Positions 8,974 to 16,908 of a stretch of DNA of 64,000 nt are shown piece by piece (position 1 is the stretch's first letter; every line of letters begins with the position of its first letter). The notes under the pieces were generated by a model, which was given only the letters and a program-made list of their open reading frames with translations, was not told where the DNA came from and did no database searches. Source of the DNA: Bradyrhizobium sp. WSM3983 (lineage in GTDB: Bacteria > Pseudomonadota > Alphaproteobacteria > Rhizobiales > Xanthobacteraceae); the NCBI RefSeq assembly GCF_000473045.1, contig NZ_AXAY01000022.1:89633-153632 (forward strand), written 5' to 3'. The translations under genes and the position numbers were made by a program.

Positions 8974-10092
8974 TTACGCCGCCGCATCCACCTTCAACAC
9001 TCCGCGCCGGATCTGGTCTTCCTCGATCGACTCGAACAGGGCCTTGAAATTGCCCTCGCCAAAGCCGTCATCGCCCTTGCGCTGGATGAACTCGAAGAAG
9101 ATCGGGCCGATCGCGTTGGCCGAGAAGATCTGCAGCAGCACCTTGGTCTGGCCGCCATCGACCACGCCCTCGCCGTCGATCAGAATGCCGTTCTTCTGCA
9201 AGCGCGCAACGTCCTCGCCGTGCATGGGCAGGCGCGCGTCGATCCGCTCGAAATAGGTGTTCGGCGGCGGCGGCATGAAGGGCAGGCCGGCTTCGCGCAG
9301 GCCCTCGATGGTGCAGTGGATGTCGCGGCAGCCGCAGGCGATGTGCTGAATGCCCTCGCCGCGATAGATGTTCAGATATTCCTCGATCTGGCCGGAATCG
9401 CCGGCGTCCTCGTTGATCGGAATCCGGATCTTGCCGTCCGGGCTGGTCAGCGCGCGCGAGAACAAGCCCGACGCACGGCCCTCGATGTCGAAGAAGCGGA
9501 TCTGGCGGAAGTTGAACAGCTTCTCGTAGAAACCCGTCCACACGTCCATGCGGCCACGATGAACGTTGTGGGTGAGGTGATCGAGATAGAACAGGCCGGC
9601 ACCAGCGGGCCGCGGATCGCGCGCACCGAGCCACGCGAATTCGGTATCATAGACCGAGCCCTTGGCACCGTAGCGATCGACGAAATAGAGCAGGCTGCCA
9701 CCGATGCCCTTGATCGCGGGCACGTCGATCGTCTTCTGCGCCGACGACACGTCGGCAGGCTCGGCGCCGAGCGCGAGCGCGCGGTCATAGGCCGCCTTCG
9801 CATCGACCACGCGAAAGGCCATCGACGGCGCGCAGGGACCGTGTGCGGCGACGAAGTCGTAACCGTGGGTGCCGGGCTCCTCATTGACGAGATAATTGAT
9901 GTCGCCCTGACGATAGACCGTGATCTTCTTAGTTCTATGGCGCGCGACGGGCGCATAACCCGTCAGCTTGAACAGGGTGTGCAGCTCTGGCGGATTGGGA
10001 TGCGCATATTCGACGAACTCGAACCCGTCGGTGCCCATCGGATTGTCGGCGGTGATGGTGGCCGGCGGTGCATCGTGCGGAAACGGACCCAT
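8974..10092 (-). CDS. hppD: 4-hydroxyphenylpyruvate dioxygenase
   Basis: Converts 4-hydroxyphenylpyruvate and O2 to homogentisate and CO2 in tyrosine breakdown. The 372 residues match the bacterial enzyme in length. The Fe(II) facial triad is visible as H172 (LDHLTHNVHRG), H250 (GIQHIACGC) and E334 (IFFEFIQRKG), and the C-terminal gating helix GEGNFKALFESIEEDQ is present. It stands alone on its strand, divergent from an Lrp/AsnC regulator with a palindrome in the shared promoter region, so tyrosine- or aromatic-responsive control is likely. The product feeds hmgA and fahA encoded 1.5-5 kb away. Confidence 0.96.
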   Translation of the reverse strand: MGPFPHDAPPATITADNPMGTDGFEFVEYAHPNPPELHTLFKLTGYAPVARHRTKKITVYRQGDINYLVNEEPGTHGYDFVAAHGPCAPSMAFRVVDAKAAYDRALALGAEPADVSSAQKTIDVPAIKGIGGSLLYFVDRYGAKGSVYDTEFAWLGARDPRPAGAGLFYLDHLTHNVHRGRMDVWTGFYEKLFNFRQIRFFDIEGRASGLFSRALTSPDGKIRIPINEDAGDSGQIEEYLNIYRGEGIQHIACGCRDIHCTIEGLREAGLPFMPPPPNTYFERIDARLPMHGEDVARLQKNGILIDGEGVVDGGQTKVLLQIFSANAIGPIFFEFIQRKGDDGFGEGNFKALFESIEEDQIRRGVLKVDAAA

Positions 10093-10178
10093 GGTGCTCT
10101 CCCAAATTGCTGCTGCAATGAACTATCCTTCATTGCGCGCGCAAGGAGCGTGCAAACGGGACGAAATTTCGCTATCTT

Positions 10179-10195
10179 ATGCACGAATTGTGCAT
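10179..10195. promoter_or_regulatory. Perfect operator-like dyad between hppD and the Lrp/AsnC gene
   Basis: ATGCACGAATTGTGCAT is an exact inverted repeat (ATGCAC, 5-nt spacer GAATT, GTGCAT). It lies 18 bp before the regulator ATG and 86 bp before the hppD ATG. Size, spacing and AT-rich centre fit Lrp/AsnC operators, and overlap with the regulator leader suggests autoregulation. Confidence 0.6.
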
Positions 10196-10213
10196 GAATT
10201 GGACGAATGACGC

Positions 10214-10693
10214 ATGATTTCGGTAGACACGTTTGACCTCAAGATCCTGGGCGCGCTCCAGGACGACGGCCGCCTCACCAACCAGGAGCTCGCCGATCTT
10301 GCGGGGCTGTCAGCCTCGCAATGCTCGCGGCGCCGGATGCGGCTCGAGGAGGAGAAGGTGATTGCCGGCTACCATGCCGACCTCTCCAGCGAAGCGCTCG
10401 GCTTCGGCGTGATCGCCTTCATCCAGGTGGGGCTCGCGACCCACTCGCCGGACAATTCCAAACGCTTTCGCGCATTGGTGAACCGGATCGACGAAATCCA
10501 GGAGGCCTATTCACTGACCGGCGACGCCGATTACGTGCTGAAGGCTGTGCTGCGCGATCTCAAGGGGCTCTCCAATCTCGTCAACGACGTGCTGATGCCG
10601 CACCAGAGCGTCGCGCATGTGCGTTCCTCGATCGTGCTGGATAGGCTGAAGGAAAGCTCACGGCTGCCGCTCAGGGATTTGATGGCTGGCTGA
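10214..10693 (+). CDS. Lrp/AsnC family transcriptional regulator
   Basis: 159 residues with the N-terminal winged helix-turn-helix (DLKILGALQDDGRLTNQELA ... LSASQCSRRRMRLEEEKVI) and the C-terminal RAM effector domain (FIQVGLATHSP, GDADYVLKAVLRDL). Lrp/AsnC proteins sense amino acids and form octamers. Divergent placement next to hppD and the shared palindrome at 10179-10195 make it the probable regulator of tyrosine catabolism, with an aromatic amino acid as candidate ligand (inference). The ATG at 10214 is the first in frame. Confidence 0.93.
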   Translation: MISVDTFDLKILGALQDDGRLTNQELADLAGLSASQCSRRRMRLEEEKVIAGYHADLSSEALGFGVIAFIQVGLATHSPDNSKRFRALVNRIDEIQEAYSLTGDADYVLKAVLRDLKGLSNLVNDVLMPHQSVAHVRSSIVLDRLKESSRLPLRDLMAG

Positions 10694-10767
10694 AATCGAG
10701 GGAACTACGCCATTCGCGCTGCGCGTGCGATCTGCGATGATCCCGGCCAGCCTTCGGAGATTCAACC

Positions 10768-11079
10768 ATGGCCCTCCAGCTTCGACCGAACTGCGAATAT
10801 TGCGACCGCGACCTGCCGCCTGATGCAACGGATGCGCGGATTTGCTCCTATGAATGCACGTTTTGCGCGGATTGCGTCGAGACAAAACTCTCCAACGTCT
10901 GCCCGAACTGCGGCGGCGGCTTTGCGCCGCGCCCGATCAGGCCGGCGCAGGAATGGCGACCGGGCGTGTGCACGAGCAAGCAGGCGCCGTCCGACAAGCG
11001 GGTGCATTTAAAGTACGGCCTGGACGATGTCGCGGCGCATTGCGCGAGGGTCAGGGAGGTGCCGCCTGAGAAGCGGTAG
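10768..11079 (+). CDS. DUF1272 small zinc-ribbon-like protein
   Basis: 103 residues with paired cysteines: PNCEYCDRDLP, ICSYECTFCADC and CPNCGG. This arrangement is the DUF1272 pattern and suggests one or two structural metal sites. The C-terminus (residues 60-103) is charged and probably extended. Function is unknown; the family is widespread as short stand-alone cytosolic proteins. It follows the Lrp/AsnC gene by 74 bp on the same strand and converges on fahA, with only 36 bp between the stops. Confidence 0.85.
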   Translation: MALQLRPNCEYCDRDLPPDATDARICSYECTFCADCVETKLSNVCPNCGGGFAPRPIRPAQEWRPGVCTSKQAPSDKRVHLKYGLDDVAAHCARVREVPPEKR

Positions 11080-11115
11080 GCTCTCTTGGCACCGTCACAG
11101 CTGTGCCGGAGGAGG

Positions 11116-12381
11116 TTACTCCGCCGCCAAAATCGTCCCCTCGACGTCACCAAATCCCACGCGATAACCGTTGCCCTGGCACCAGCCGCGCATGACGAGG
11201 CTGTCGCCGTCCTCAAGGAACGACCGCTTGGTGCCATCAGGCAACTCCACAGGCTCTGTGCCGTTCCAGCTGATCTCGAGCAGGCTACCGCGCTGGTTCT
11301 TCTCGGGGCCGGAGATCGTGCCACTCCCCAAGAGATCGCCGACATTCATCGCGCAGCCGGAGGAGGCGTGGTGCATCAGCTGCTGCACCGAGGACCAGTA
11401 CATGTACTTGAAATTGGTCCGGCTGATGCCGGCGGGCGCGTTGGCGCCGGCGGCGCGCAAGGAGACATCGAGCTCGAGATCGTAGTTCTGCGGCCTCGCC
11501 TGCTTGAGATAATCCAGCGGCACCGGCTCCTGCTCCGGCCCCTTCAGCCGGAACGGCTCCAGCGCCTCGCGCGTCACCACCCAAGGGCTGATCGAGGTCG
11601 CAAAGGCTTTGGCCAGGAACGGGCCGAGCGGCACATATTCCCATTGCTGGATGTCGCGCGCGCTCCAGTCGTTGAGCAGGACGAAGCCGAAGATCATCTC
11701 TTCGGCCTGGCTCTCCGTCAGCATGCCGCCGATCGGCGAGGGCTGGCCGACCACGACGCCCATCTCCAGCTCGAAATCGAGCCGCTTGCACGGGCCGAAG
11801 TTCGGCACATCCACATTCGGCGGCTTCAACTGCCCACGTGGCCGCTTCACTTTCGTGCCCGAGACCACGACGGTGGACGCACGGCCATTGTAGGCGATCG
11901 GCATGTGCAGCCAGTTCGGCTGCAGCGCATTGTCCTTGCCGCGGAACATGACGCCGACATTGGTGGCGTGCTCTTTCGACGAATAGAAATCGGTGTAGCC
12001 GGAGACGGTGAAGGGCAGATGCATCGTCACGTTCGCTCGTGGGATCAGCGCACGGTCGCGCAGTTGCTGGCTGTCGCGAAGCTCCGGGTTGTCATGGCGG
12101 AGCAACTCGGAGATCCGCGCACGCGTCCGAGACCAGACCTGTGGACCCTTGTGCATCAACGCGTTGAGTCCGACGGCAAAGACGCCGGGATCACCAACGC
12201 TGATCAGCCCTTCCTGCTCCAATTCCCAGAGATCAAGTACGAAATCGCCAATGGCGACTCCGAGCCGTGGACTCAGCTTAACCGTCGAGAACACGCCATA
12301 GGGCAGGTTCTGGATCGGGAAGTCGGAGGCGGGATCGACGTCGATGAAGGAGCGGAGGCCGGGATCGTTGGGGTGGGGCAT
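11116..12381 (-). CDS. fahA: Fumarylacetoacetase
   Basis: Hydrolyses fumarylacetoacetate to fumarate and acetoacetate, the last step of homogentisate degradation. The 421 residues carry the N-terminal SH3-like domain (NLPYGVFSTVKLSPRLGVAI) and the catalytic FAH domain with acidic metal ligands in FELEMGVVVG and in LLNDWSARDIQQWEYVPLGP. It lies downstream of hmgA on the same strand, but 212 bp away, and a nested palindromic repeat (12414-12585) occupies the gap and ends 32 bp before its ATG. This may alter expression relative to hmgA. Maleylacetoacetate isomerase, needed between the two steps, is not in the window. Confidence 0.96.
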   Translation of the reverse strand: MPHPNDPGLRSFIDVDPASDFPIQNLPYGVFSTVKLSPRLGVAIGDFVLDLWELEQEGLISVGDPGVFAVGLNALMHKGPQVWSRTRARISELLRHDNPELRDSQQLRDRALIPRANVTMHLPFTVSGYTDFYSSKEHATNVGVMFRGKDNALQPNWLHMPIAYNGRASTVVVSGTKVKRPRGQLKPPNVDVPNFGPCKRLDFELEMGVVVGQPSPIGGMLTESQAEEMIFGFVLLNDWSARDIQQWEYVPLGPFLAKAFATSISPWVVTREALEPFRLKGPEQEPVPLDYLKQARPQNYDLELDVSLRAAGANAPAGISRTNFKYMYWSSVQQLMHHASSGCAMNVGDLLGSGTISGPEKNQRGSLLEISWNGTEPVELPDGTKRSFLEDGDSLVMRGWCQGNGYRVGFGDVEGTILAAE

Positions 12382-12413
12382 TGGTTTCCCATGGGCGCAG
12401 CGGTGACGGTGTC

Positions 12414-12585
12414 ACCCTCCCCTGGAGGGGGAGGGTCGGCTCATATTGAGCGCAGCGAAAATATGAGACGGGGTGGGGTGATCTCTCAACACGGGCAGTG
12501 TCCGATGCGGAAAGGCCTTCACCCCACCCCGCTACGCATTGCGCTACGCTGCATGCGTAGCGACCCTCCCCCTCCAGGGGAGGGT
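12414..12585. repeat. Nested palindromic repeat, family A copy 1
   Basis: ACCCTCCCCTGGAGGGGG opens the element at 12414 and its inverse closes it at 12563-12585. Each arm is itself a palindrome, and a second inverted pair (GGGGTGGGGTGA ... TCACCCCACCCC) lies inside. Related copies are at 45535-45694 and 49802-49962, with a single arm at 46770-46792. This copy sits between hmgA and fahA; the arm next to hmgA is followed by TAAGAAAAACTA, which runs into the hmgA stop codon. Confidence 0.85.
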
Positions 12586-12593
12586 AAGAAAAA

Positions 12594-13940
12594 CTACGGC
12601 CGGTTCGGATCGAACCGCTTCTCCAGTCCCTTCCAGCAATCCGCGTAATCGTCCTGCAGTGTGGATGCATTCGCGGCATGCGCTGTCACGCGCTGCGGGT
12701 AGCGGGTTTCGAACATGAAGGCCATGGTGCCCGTGAGCTTCACCGGCTTCAGCTCGCCGTTGCTGGCGTGCTCGAAGGCATCGCGGTCGGGGCCGTGCGG
12801 CAGCATGCAATTGTGCAGGCTGATGCCGCCCGGCACAAAGCCTTGCGGCTTGGCGTCGTAGACGCCGTAGATCAGGCCCATGAACTCGCTCATGATGTTC
12901 ATGTGATACCAGGGCGGCCGGAAAGTGTTGTCCGCCACCATCCAGCGCTCGGGGAAGATGACGAAGTCGATATTCGCGGTGCCCGCGGTCTCCGAGGGCG
13001 AGGTCAGCACCGTGAAGATCGAGGGATCGGGATGGTCGAAGGCGATCGCGCCGACCGGCGAGAAGGTGCGCAGATCGTATTTGTATGGCGCATAATTGCC
13101 GTGCCAGGCGACGACGTCGATCGGCGAATGGGCGAGCTGTGTCTTGAACAATGACCCGCCCCATTTCACGAACAACTCGGTCGGCGTGTCCTTGTCCTCG
13201 TAGTAAGCAACGGGCGTCAGGAAGTCCCGCGCGTTCGCAAGACAGTTGGCGCCGATCGGCCCGCGCTCCGGCAGCGTGAAGGCGCCGCCATAGTTCTCGC
13301 AGAGATAGCCGCGCGCCGGACCGTTCGGGATCTCGACACGGAATTTGACGCCGCGCGGGATCACCACGATCTCGCCGGGCTCGGCGTCGATGCGGCCGAA
13401 TTCTGTGACGATTCGAAGATTGCCCTGCTGAAGCACGAACATCAGCTCGCCGTCGGCATTGTAGAAGTGCTGGTCCACCATCGACTTGGTGATGAGATAG
13501 ACATGCGCGGCCATGCCTCCTTGCGTGTTGACGTCGCCCGCGGTCGTCATGGTCTGCACGCCCTGCAGGAAGGTGACGTCCTCCTTTGGCAGCGGCGTCG
13601 GGTCCCAGCGCAGCTGCGCGATCGGAAGATCATGTTCATGGCACGGCGCCGAGCGCCACAGGCCGGCATCGACCTTCTCGAAGCGGCCGGAATGCTTCAC
13701 CGACGGGCGGATGCGATAGAGCCAGGAGCGCTCATTGGTGCCGCGCGGCGCGGTGAAGGGCGAGCCCGAGAGCTGCTCGGCATAAAGCCCGTAAGCGCAG
13801 CGCTGCGGCGAGTTGCGCCCCAGAGGCAGCGCGCCCGGCAGCGCTTCGGTCTCGAAGCTGTTGCCGAAGCCGGACATGTAGCCCGGCGTGACCTGCGCTG
13901 AGCTGCGGATGATCTGATCAGGCGAGGCATTGATGTTCAT
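12594..13940 (-). CDS. hmgA: Homogentisate 1,2-dioxygenase
   Basis: Opens the homogentisate ring to maleylacetoacetate. The 448-residue protein has the expected length and iron ligands: His and Glu in WYHMNIMSEFMG and a second His in LHNCMLPHGPDRDAF. The ATG at 13940 is set by AAGGAGGAGG just upstream and by the conserved start MNINASPDQIIRS; a longer frame to 13970 is unlikely. The stop of the upstream MBL gene is only 2 bp before this ATG, so the two are translationally linked. It is part of the operon FAD monooxygenase, DUF2783, MBL, hmgA, fahA. Confidence 0.96.
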   Translation of the reverse strand: MNINASPDQIIRSSAQVTPGYMSGFGNSFETEALPGALPLGRNSPQRCAYGLYAEQLSGSPFTAPRGTNERSWLYRIRPSVKHSGRFEKVDAGLWRSAPCHEHDLPIAQLRWDPTPLPKEDVTFLQGVQTMTTAGDVNTQGGMAAHVYLITKSMVDQHFYNADGELMFVLQQGNLRIVTEFGRIDAEPGEIVVIPRGVKFRVEIPNGPARGYLCENYGGAFTLPERGPIGANCLANARDFLTPVAYYEDKDTPTELFVKWGGSLFKTQLAHSPIDVVAWHGNYAPYKYDLRTFSPVGAIAFDHPDPSIFTVLTSPSETAGTANIDFVIFPERWMVADNTFRPPWYHMNIMSEFMGLIYGVYDAKPQGFVPGGISLHNCMLPHGPDRDAFEHASNGELKPVKLTGTMAFMFETRYPQRVTAHAANASTLQDDYADCWKGLEKRFDPNRP

Positions 13941-13942
13941 GA

Positions 13943-14899
13943 CTATCCTCCTCCTTGCAGGGCCGCCCACATTTCCTGGTCGCGCTTGTCGGTCCAGATC
14001 ACGGGATCGTCGATCCCCGATGCTTCGTCATACGCGCGCGAGACGTTGAACGGCAGGCAATGCTCGTAGATGGCAAAACTGTGGAATTTCGGATCCATCA
14101 CCTCGCGCGTCGCCGCCATCGATTCCTTCAGCGTGCGGCCCCTGGCGACCGAGATTTCGGCGGCGCCATAGAGCGACGTGACGAAGTCGCGCGTCATCGC
14201 GATGGCTTCGCGCACCGTGGCCGTGCCCTTGAGCGCATCGCCGCGGCCCGGCGCGATCGCCTTGGGATTGAAATTGCGGATCTCGTTCAGCGTCAGCGGC
14301 CACTCGCGCAAATGCGCATCGCCGCAATAGCAGGCCGAGTGATATTCGATGAGGTCCCCGGAGAACATGACTTCGGCATCCGGCACCCAGGCGACGATGT
14401 CGCCGGAGGTGTGGCCGGCTCCCAACTGCATCAGCCGCACCTCGCGCTTTCCCAGATAGATCGACATCTCGCCTTCAAAGGTCAGCGTCGGCCAGGTCAG
14501 GCCGGGAATGCTTTGGGCATCCTGAAACAGGCGGGGAAAACGGCCATACTCGGAATCCCAATCCTGCTGGCCGCGTTCCTCGATGAGACGATAGGTCTCC
14601 TGCGAGGCGACGATGCCTTGCGCCTTGTAGGCGGAGGCGCCGAGCACACGCACGGCGTGATAATGCGACAGCACGACATATTTGATCGGCTTGTCGGTGA
14701 CGGTGCGCACACGCTCGATCACCTTGTTTGCCATCGCCGGCGTCGCCTGCGCGTCGAACACGAGGCAGCCGTCGTCGCCGACGATGATCGCGGTGTTCGG
14801 ATCGCCCTCGGCGGTGAAAGCGTAGAGATCGGTGCCGATCTCCGAGAAGGTGATCTTCTTCTCGGAGAGATCGCCGGTGGATGCGAAATTCTTCGCCAT
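13943..14899 (-). CDS. MBL-fold protein with altered zinc site, homogentisate operon
   Basis: 318-residue cytosolic metallo-beta-lactamase fold protein (IIVGDDGCLVFDAQATPAMA, then YVVLSHYHAVRVLGASAY). The usual HxHxDH motif reads HYHAVR: the two first histidines stay, but the Asp and His of the second metal site are Val and Arg. The later ligands His (GAGHTSGD) and Asp (FSGDLIE) remain, while the last position is PGRG instead of PGHG. At most one metal site looks intact. RBS AAGGATGAACTG precedes the ATG. It is locked between DUF2783 and hmgA, so a role in homogentisate or aromatic catabolism is likely, perhaps as a lactone hydrolase or non-enzymatic binder. Function unproven. Confidence 0.85.
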   Translation of the reverse strand: MAKNFASTGDLSEKKITFSEIGTDLYAFTAEGDPNTAIIVGDDGCLVFDAQATPAMANKVIERVRTVTDKPIKYVVLSHYHAVRVLGASAYKAQGIVASQETYRLIEERGQQDWDSEYGRFPRLFQDAQSIPGLTWPTLTFEGEMSIYLGKREVRLMQLGAGHTSGDIVAWVPDAEVMFSGDLIEYHSACYCGDAHLREWPLTLNEIRNFNPKAIAPGRGDALKGTATVREAIAMTRDFVTSLYGAAEISVARGRTLKESMAATREVMDPKFHSFAIYEHCLPFNVSRAYDEASGIDDPVIWTDKRDQEMWAALQGGG

Positions 14900-14936
14900 C
14901 AGTTCATCCTTAAGTTTTTTGCTTCAAGTCTTTGGG

Positions 14937-15161
14937 TTATTGTTGTTGCTGCTGTTGCTGCTGGCCGTCGACCATGCGGCGTTTCGCCAGCACGAGCGCT
15001 TCCCGCAACACGTCGATGTCGCCGATATGATTGGCGAGGATCAGCACCAGCGCCGCGTCGAAATCGGCGCTCTGCTCGTCGGTGAGGCCGCGATGCGCCT
15101 CGACGATGGCGCGAAAGGCATCGTCGGGCCGCGCAAAGTTGGAACTGGTGGAAAGCGGCAT
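14937..15161 (-). CDS. DUF2783 small protein with C-terminal poly-glutamine
   Basis: 74 residues. The core (SNFARPDDAFRAIVEAHRGL ... FDAALVLILANHIGD) matches DUF2783, a helical family found beside FAD-dependent aromatic monooxygenases. The C-terminus is a run of eight glutamines written as a mixed CAG/CAA tract (14940-14963), directly before the stop. The ATG at 15161 with GAGG upstream is preferred; a TTG four codons earlier would overlap the stop of the monooxygenase gene. It lies 8 bp behind that gene and 37 bp before the MBL gene. It may be an accessory subunit of the monooxygenase (inference). Confidence 0.82.
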   Translation of the reverse strand: MPLSTSSNFARPDDAFRAIVEAHRGLTDEQSADFDAALVLILANHIGDIDVLREALVLAKRRMVDGQQQQQQQQ

Positions 15162-15169
15162 ACGAAACC

Positions 15170-16798
15170 TCAATTCAAGCCTTGAGCCCGCGACAGTGCG
15201 GCCGCGATCGCCTCACGCGTCGGATGGCGGAAACGCGCCGCGACGTAGCCGTCAGGCCTGAGCAGATAGGCGGAGCCCGGCTCGGCGTCATAGCGCTTGG
15301 CGATGAGGCCCTGCGAATCGGCAAGTTCGCCATCGCCGCCGATACGAATATTCTTCACGCCATCGGGCGCATCGGCCGCCGCGCCATTGCTGAACGACAG
15401 CAGGGTAAAATCTGTTCCACCCTTGCGGAAGGCATCTGTCAGATAGGCCTGCTCGCCCGCGCGCGTCGCAACCGGCGCATCGACCATGGAGCAGCCCGGC
15501 GATGGTCCACTGCGCCACGCATCGGCATCGGGCGAGGACAGCGGCGAATCATAGCTGCACGGCACCGACAGCCTTCCGCCATTGACCATGCGCTTGCCGA
15601 ACTCGGTTTCCTTGGCGAGCGACAGCACCGCCTGGCGCAGCCGGGCTTCCTGATGCGAGTTCGGCGCCATGAAATCGGTCGAGCGGGTGGATTCGCGGAT
15701 ATTCTCGTCGGCAGCCCCGCTACGCTCAACATGGTAGCTTTCGAGCAGGCTTACGGGCGAGGTGCCGCGCAGCACGCGGTCGAGCTTCCACGAAATATTT
15801 TCTGCATCCTCGAGCCCGGAATTGGCGCCGCGCGCACCGAAGGGCGAGACCTGATGCGCGGAATCGCCCGCAAAAATCACGCGGCCATGGAGGAAGCGCT
15901 CCATGCGCCGGCACTGGAATTTGTAGAGCGAAATCCACTCGAACTCGAATTTGTCGTGCCCGAGCATGCGCGCGACGCGCGGTCGCACATTCTCAGGCTT
16001 CTTCTCGACTGTGGGATCGGCATAGCGATTGAGCTGGAGATCGATACGCCAGACGTCATCGGGCTGCCGGTGTAGCAGCGCCGAGCGGCCGGCATGAAAC
16101 GGCGGATCGAACCAGAACCACCGCTCGGTCGGGAATTCCGCGGTCATCTTGACGTCGGCGATCAGGAACTGGTCCTCGAACACCTGTCCCGCAAACTCGG
16201 CACCGACCATCTGCCGCAACGAAGAACGGGCGCCATCGCAGGCGACGACATATTGCGCGTGCAGGCGATAGGCGCCTTCGGGCGTCTCGATCGTCAGCAC
16301 AACGGAATCGTTGCGCTGCTCGACCGCCGTCACCTTGTTCCGCCAGCGCAAGTCGATCGCGGGCAGATCGCTAATGCGATCGACCAGATAGGCCTCGGCG
16401 TAATATTGCTGGAGATTGATGAAGGCCGGCCGCTTGTGGCCATCCTCGGGCAGCAGATTGAACTGGTAGAGCTGGGACTCGCCGTGAAAGATGCGGCCGA
16501 CGCTCCACACCACGCCCTTGTCGACCATGCGGTCGGCGACGCCGAGTCGGTCCCAATATTCCAGCGAACGTTTCGAGAAGCAGATCGCACGTGAGCCCTC
16601 GCCGATACGATCAGCGTCATCCAGAAGAACGACGGGCTGGCCGCGCTGGGCGAGATCGATCGCCAGCGACAACCCAACGGGCCCTGCGCCGACGACCACG
16701 ACCGGGTGCTCGGCCGGATTTTGGCCGGGGCGATCCTGGTCGGAGTGGCGGCGATAGCCGAACTGGGTTTTGGCCTGATGCGTATTGGCGCCCGCCAT
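15170..16798 (-). CDS. FAD-dependent aromatic-ring monooxygenase
   Basis: 542-residue class A flavoprotein hydroxylase. It shows the three family fingerprints: dinucleotide motif VVVGAGPVGLSLAIDLA, the DG motif VACDGARSSLRQMVG, and the GD motif GRVIFAGDSAHQVSPFGARG. A C-terminal thioredoxin-like extension (AYLLRPDGYVAARFRHP) is like that of MhpA-type phenol hydroxylases. It heads the operon with DUF2783, MBL, hmgA and fahA, and is divergent from a MarR regulator. The likely job is to hydroxylate a phenolic acid to homogentisate or a related ring-fission substrate, feeding hmgA independently of hppD. The exact substrate cannot be read from sequence. Confidence 0.9.
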   Translation of the reverse strand: MAGANTHQAKTQFGYRRHSDQDRPGQNPAEHPVVVVGAGPVGLSLAIDLAQRGQPVVLLDDADRIGEGSRAICFSKRSLEYWDRLGVADRMVDKGVVWSVGRIFHGESQLYQFNLLPEDGHKRPAFINLQQYYAEAYLVDRISDLPAIDLRWRNKVTAVEQRNDSVVLTIETPEGAYRLHAQYVVACDGARSSLRQMVGAEFAGQVFEDQFLIADVKMTAEFPTERWFWFDPPFHAGRSALLHRQPDDVWRIDLQLNRYADPTVEKKPENVRPRVARMLGHDKFEFEWISLYKFQCRRMERFLHGRVIFAGDSAHQVSPFGARGANSGLEDAENISWKLDRVLRGTSPVSLLESYHVERSGAADENIRESTRSTDFMAPNSHQEARLRQAVLSLAKETEFGKRMVNGGRLSVPCSYDSPLSSPDADAWRSGPSPGCSMVDAPVATRAGEQAYLTDAFRKGGTDFTLLSFSNGAAADAPDGVKNIRIGGDGELADSQGLIAKRYDAEPGSAYLLRPDGYVAARFRHPTREAIAAALSRAQGLN

Positions 16799-16840
16799 AC
16801 ACTAACCTCGGCTCTGGTCAGGAGAAGACTGATCTGCTAG

Positions 16841-16860
16841 ATAGTCTCACGTGCAACTAT
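16841..16860. promoter_or_regulatory. MarR-type operator candidate in divergent promoter
   Basis: An interrupted palindrome with arms ATAGT and ACTAT and a central CACGTG; 16 of 20 positions are symmetric. It lies 43 bp before the ATG of the FAD monooxygenase and 48 bp before the proposed MarR TTG start. Length and placement between the regulator and the operon it faces are typical for MarR operators. Confidence 0.5.
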
Positions 16861-16908
16861 TTTGGACCGACGCCGGCCGGCCGTCAACTGGAATTCGGAG
16901 CGCTCTCC

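Noticed and set aside
12414..12585. Possible CRISPR or tandem array
   Set aside because: The repeats are inverted arms of a single palindromic element with no regularly spaced unique spacers. No cas gene was seen.
11086..12648. Open frame of 520 codons antisense to fahA
   Set aside because: Covers fahA and the repeat behind it; the product contains repeat-derived SPSPGGGG-type sequence and no family motif.
16591..16908. Upstream extension of the MarR frame
   Set aside because: It overlaps the 5' part of the divergent FAD monooxygenase gene, and its translation is Arg/Pro-rich with no MarR similarity; the start was placed at 16909 instead.
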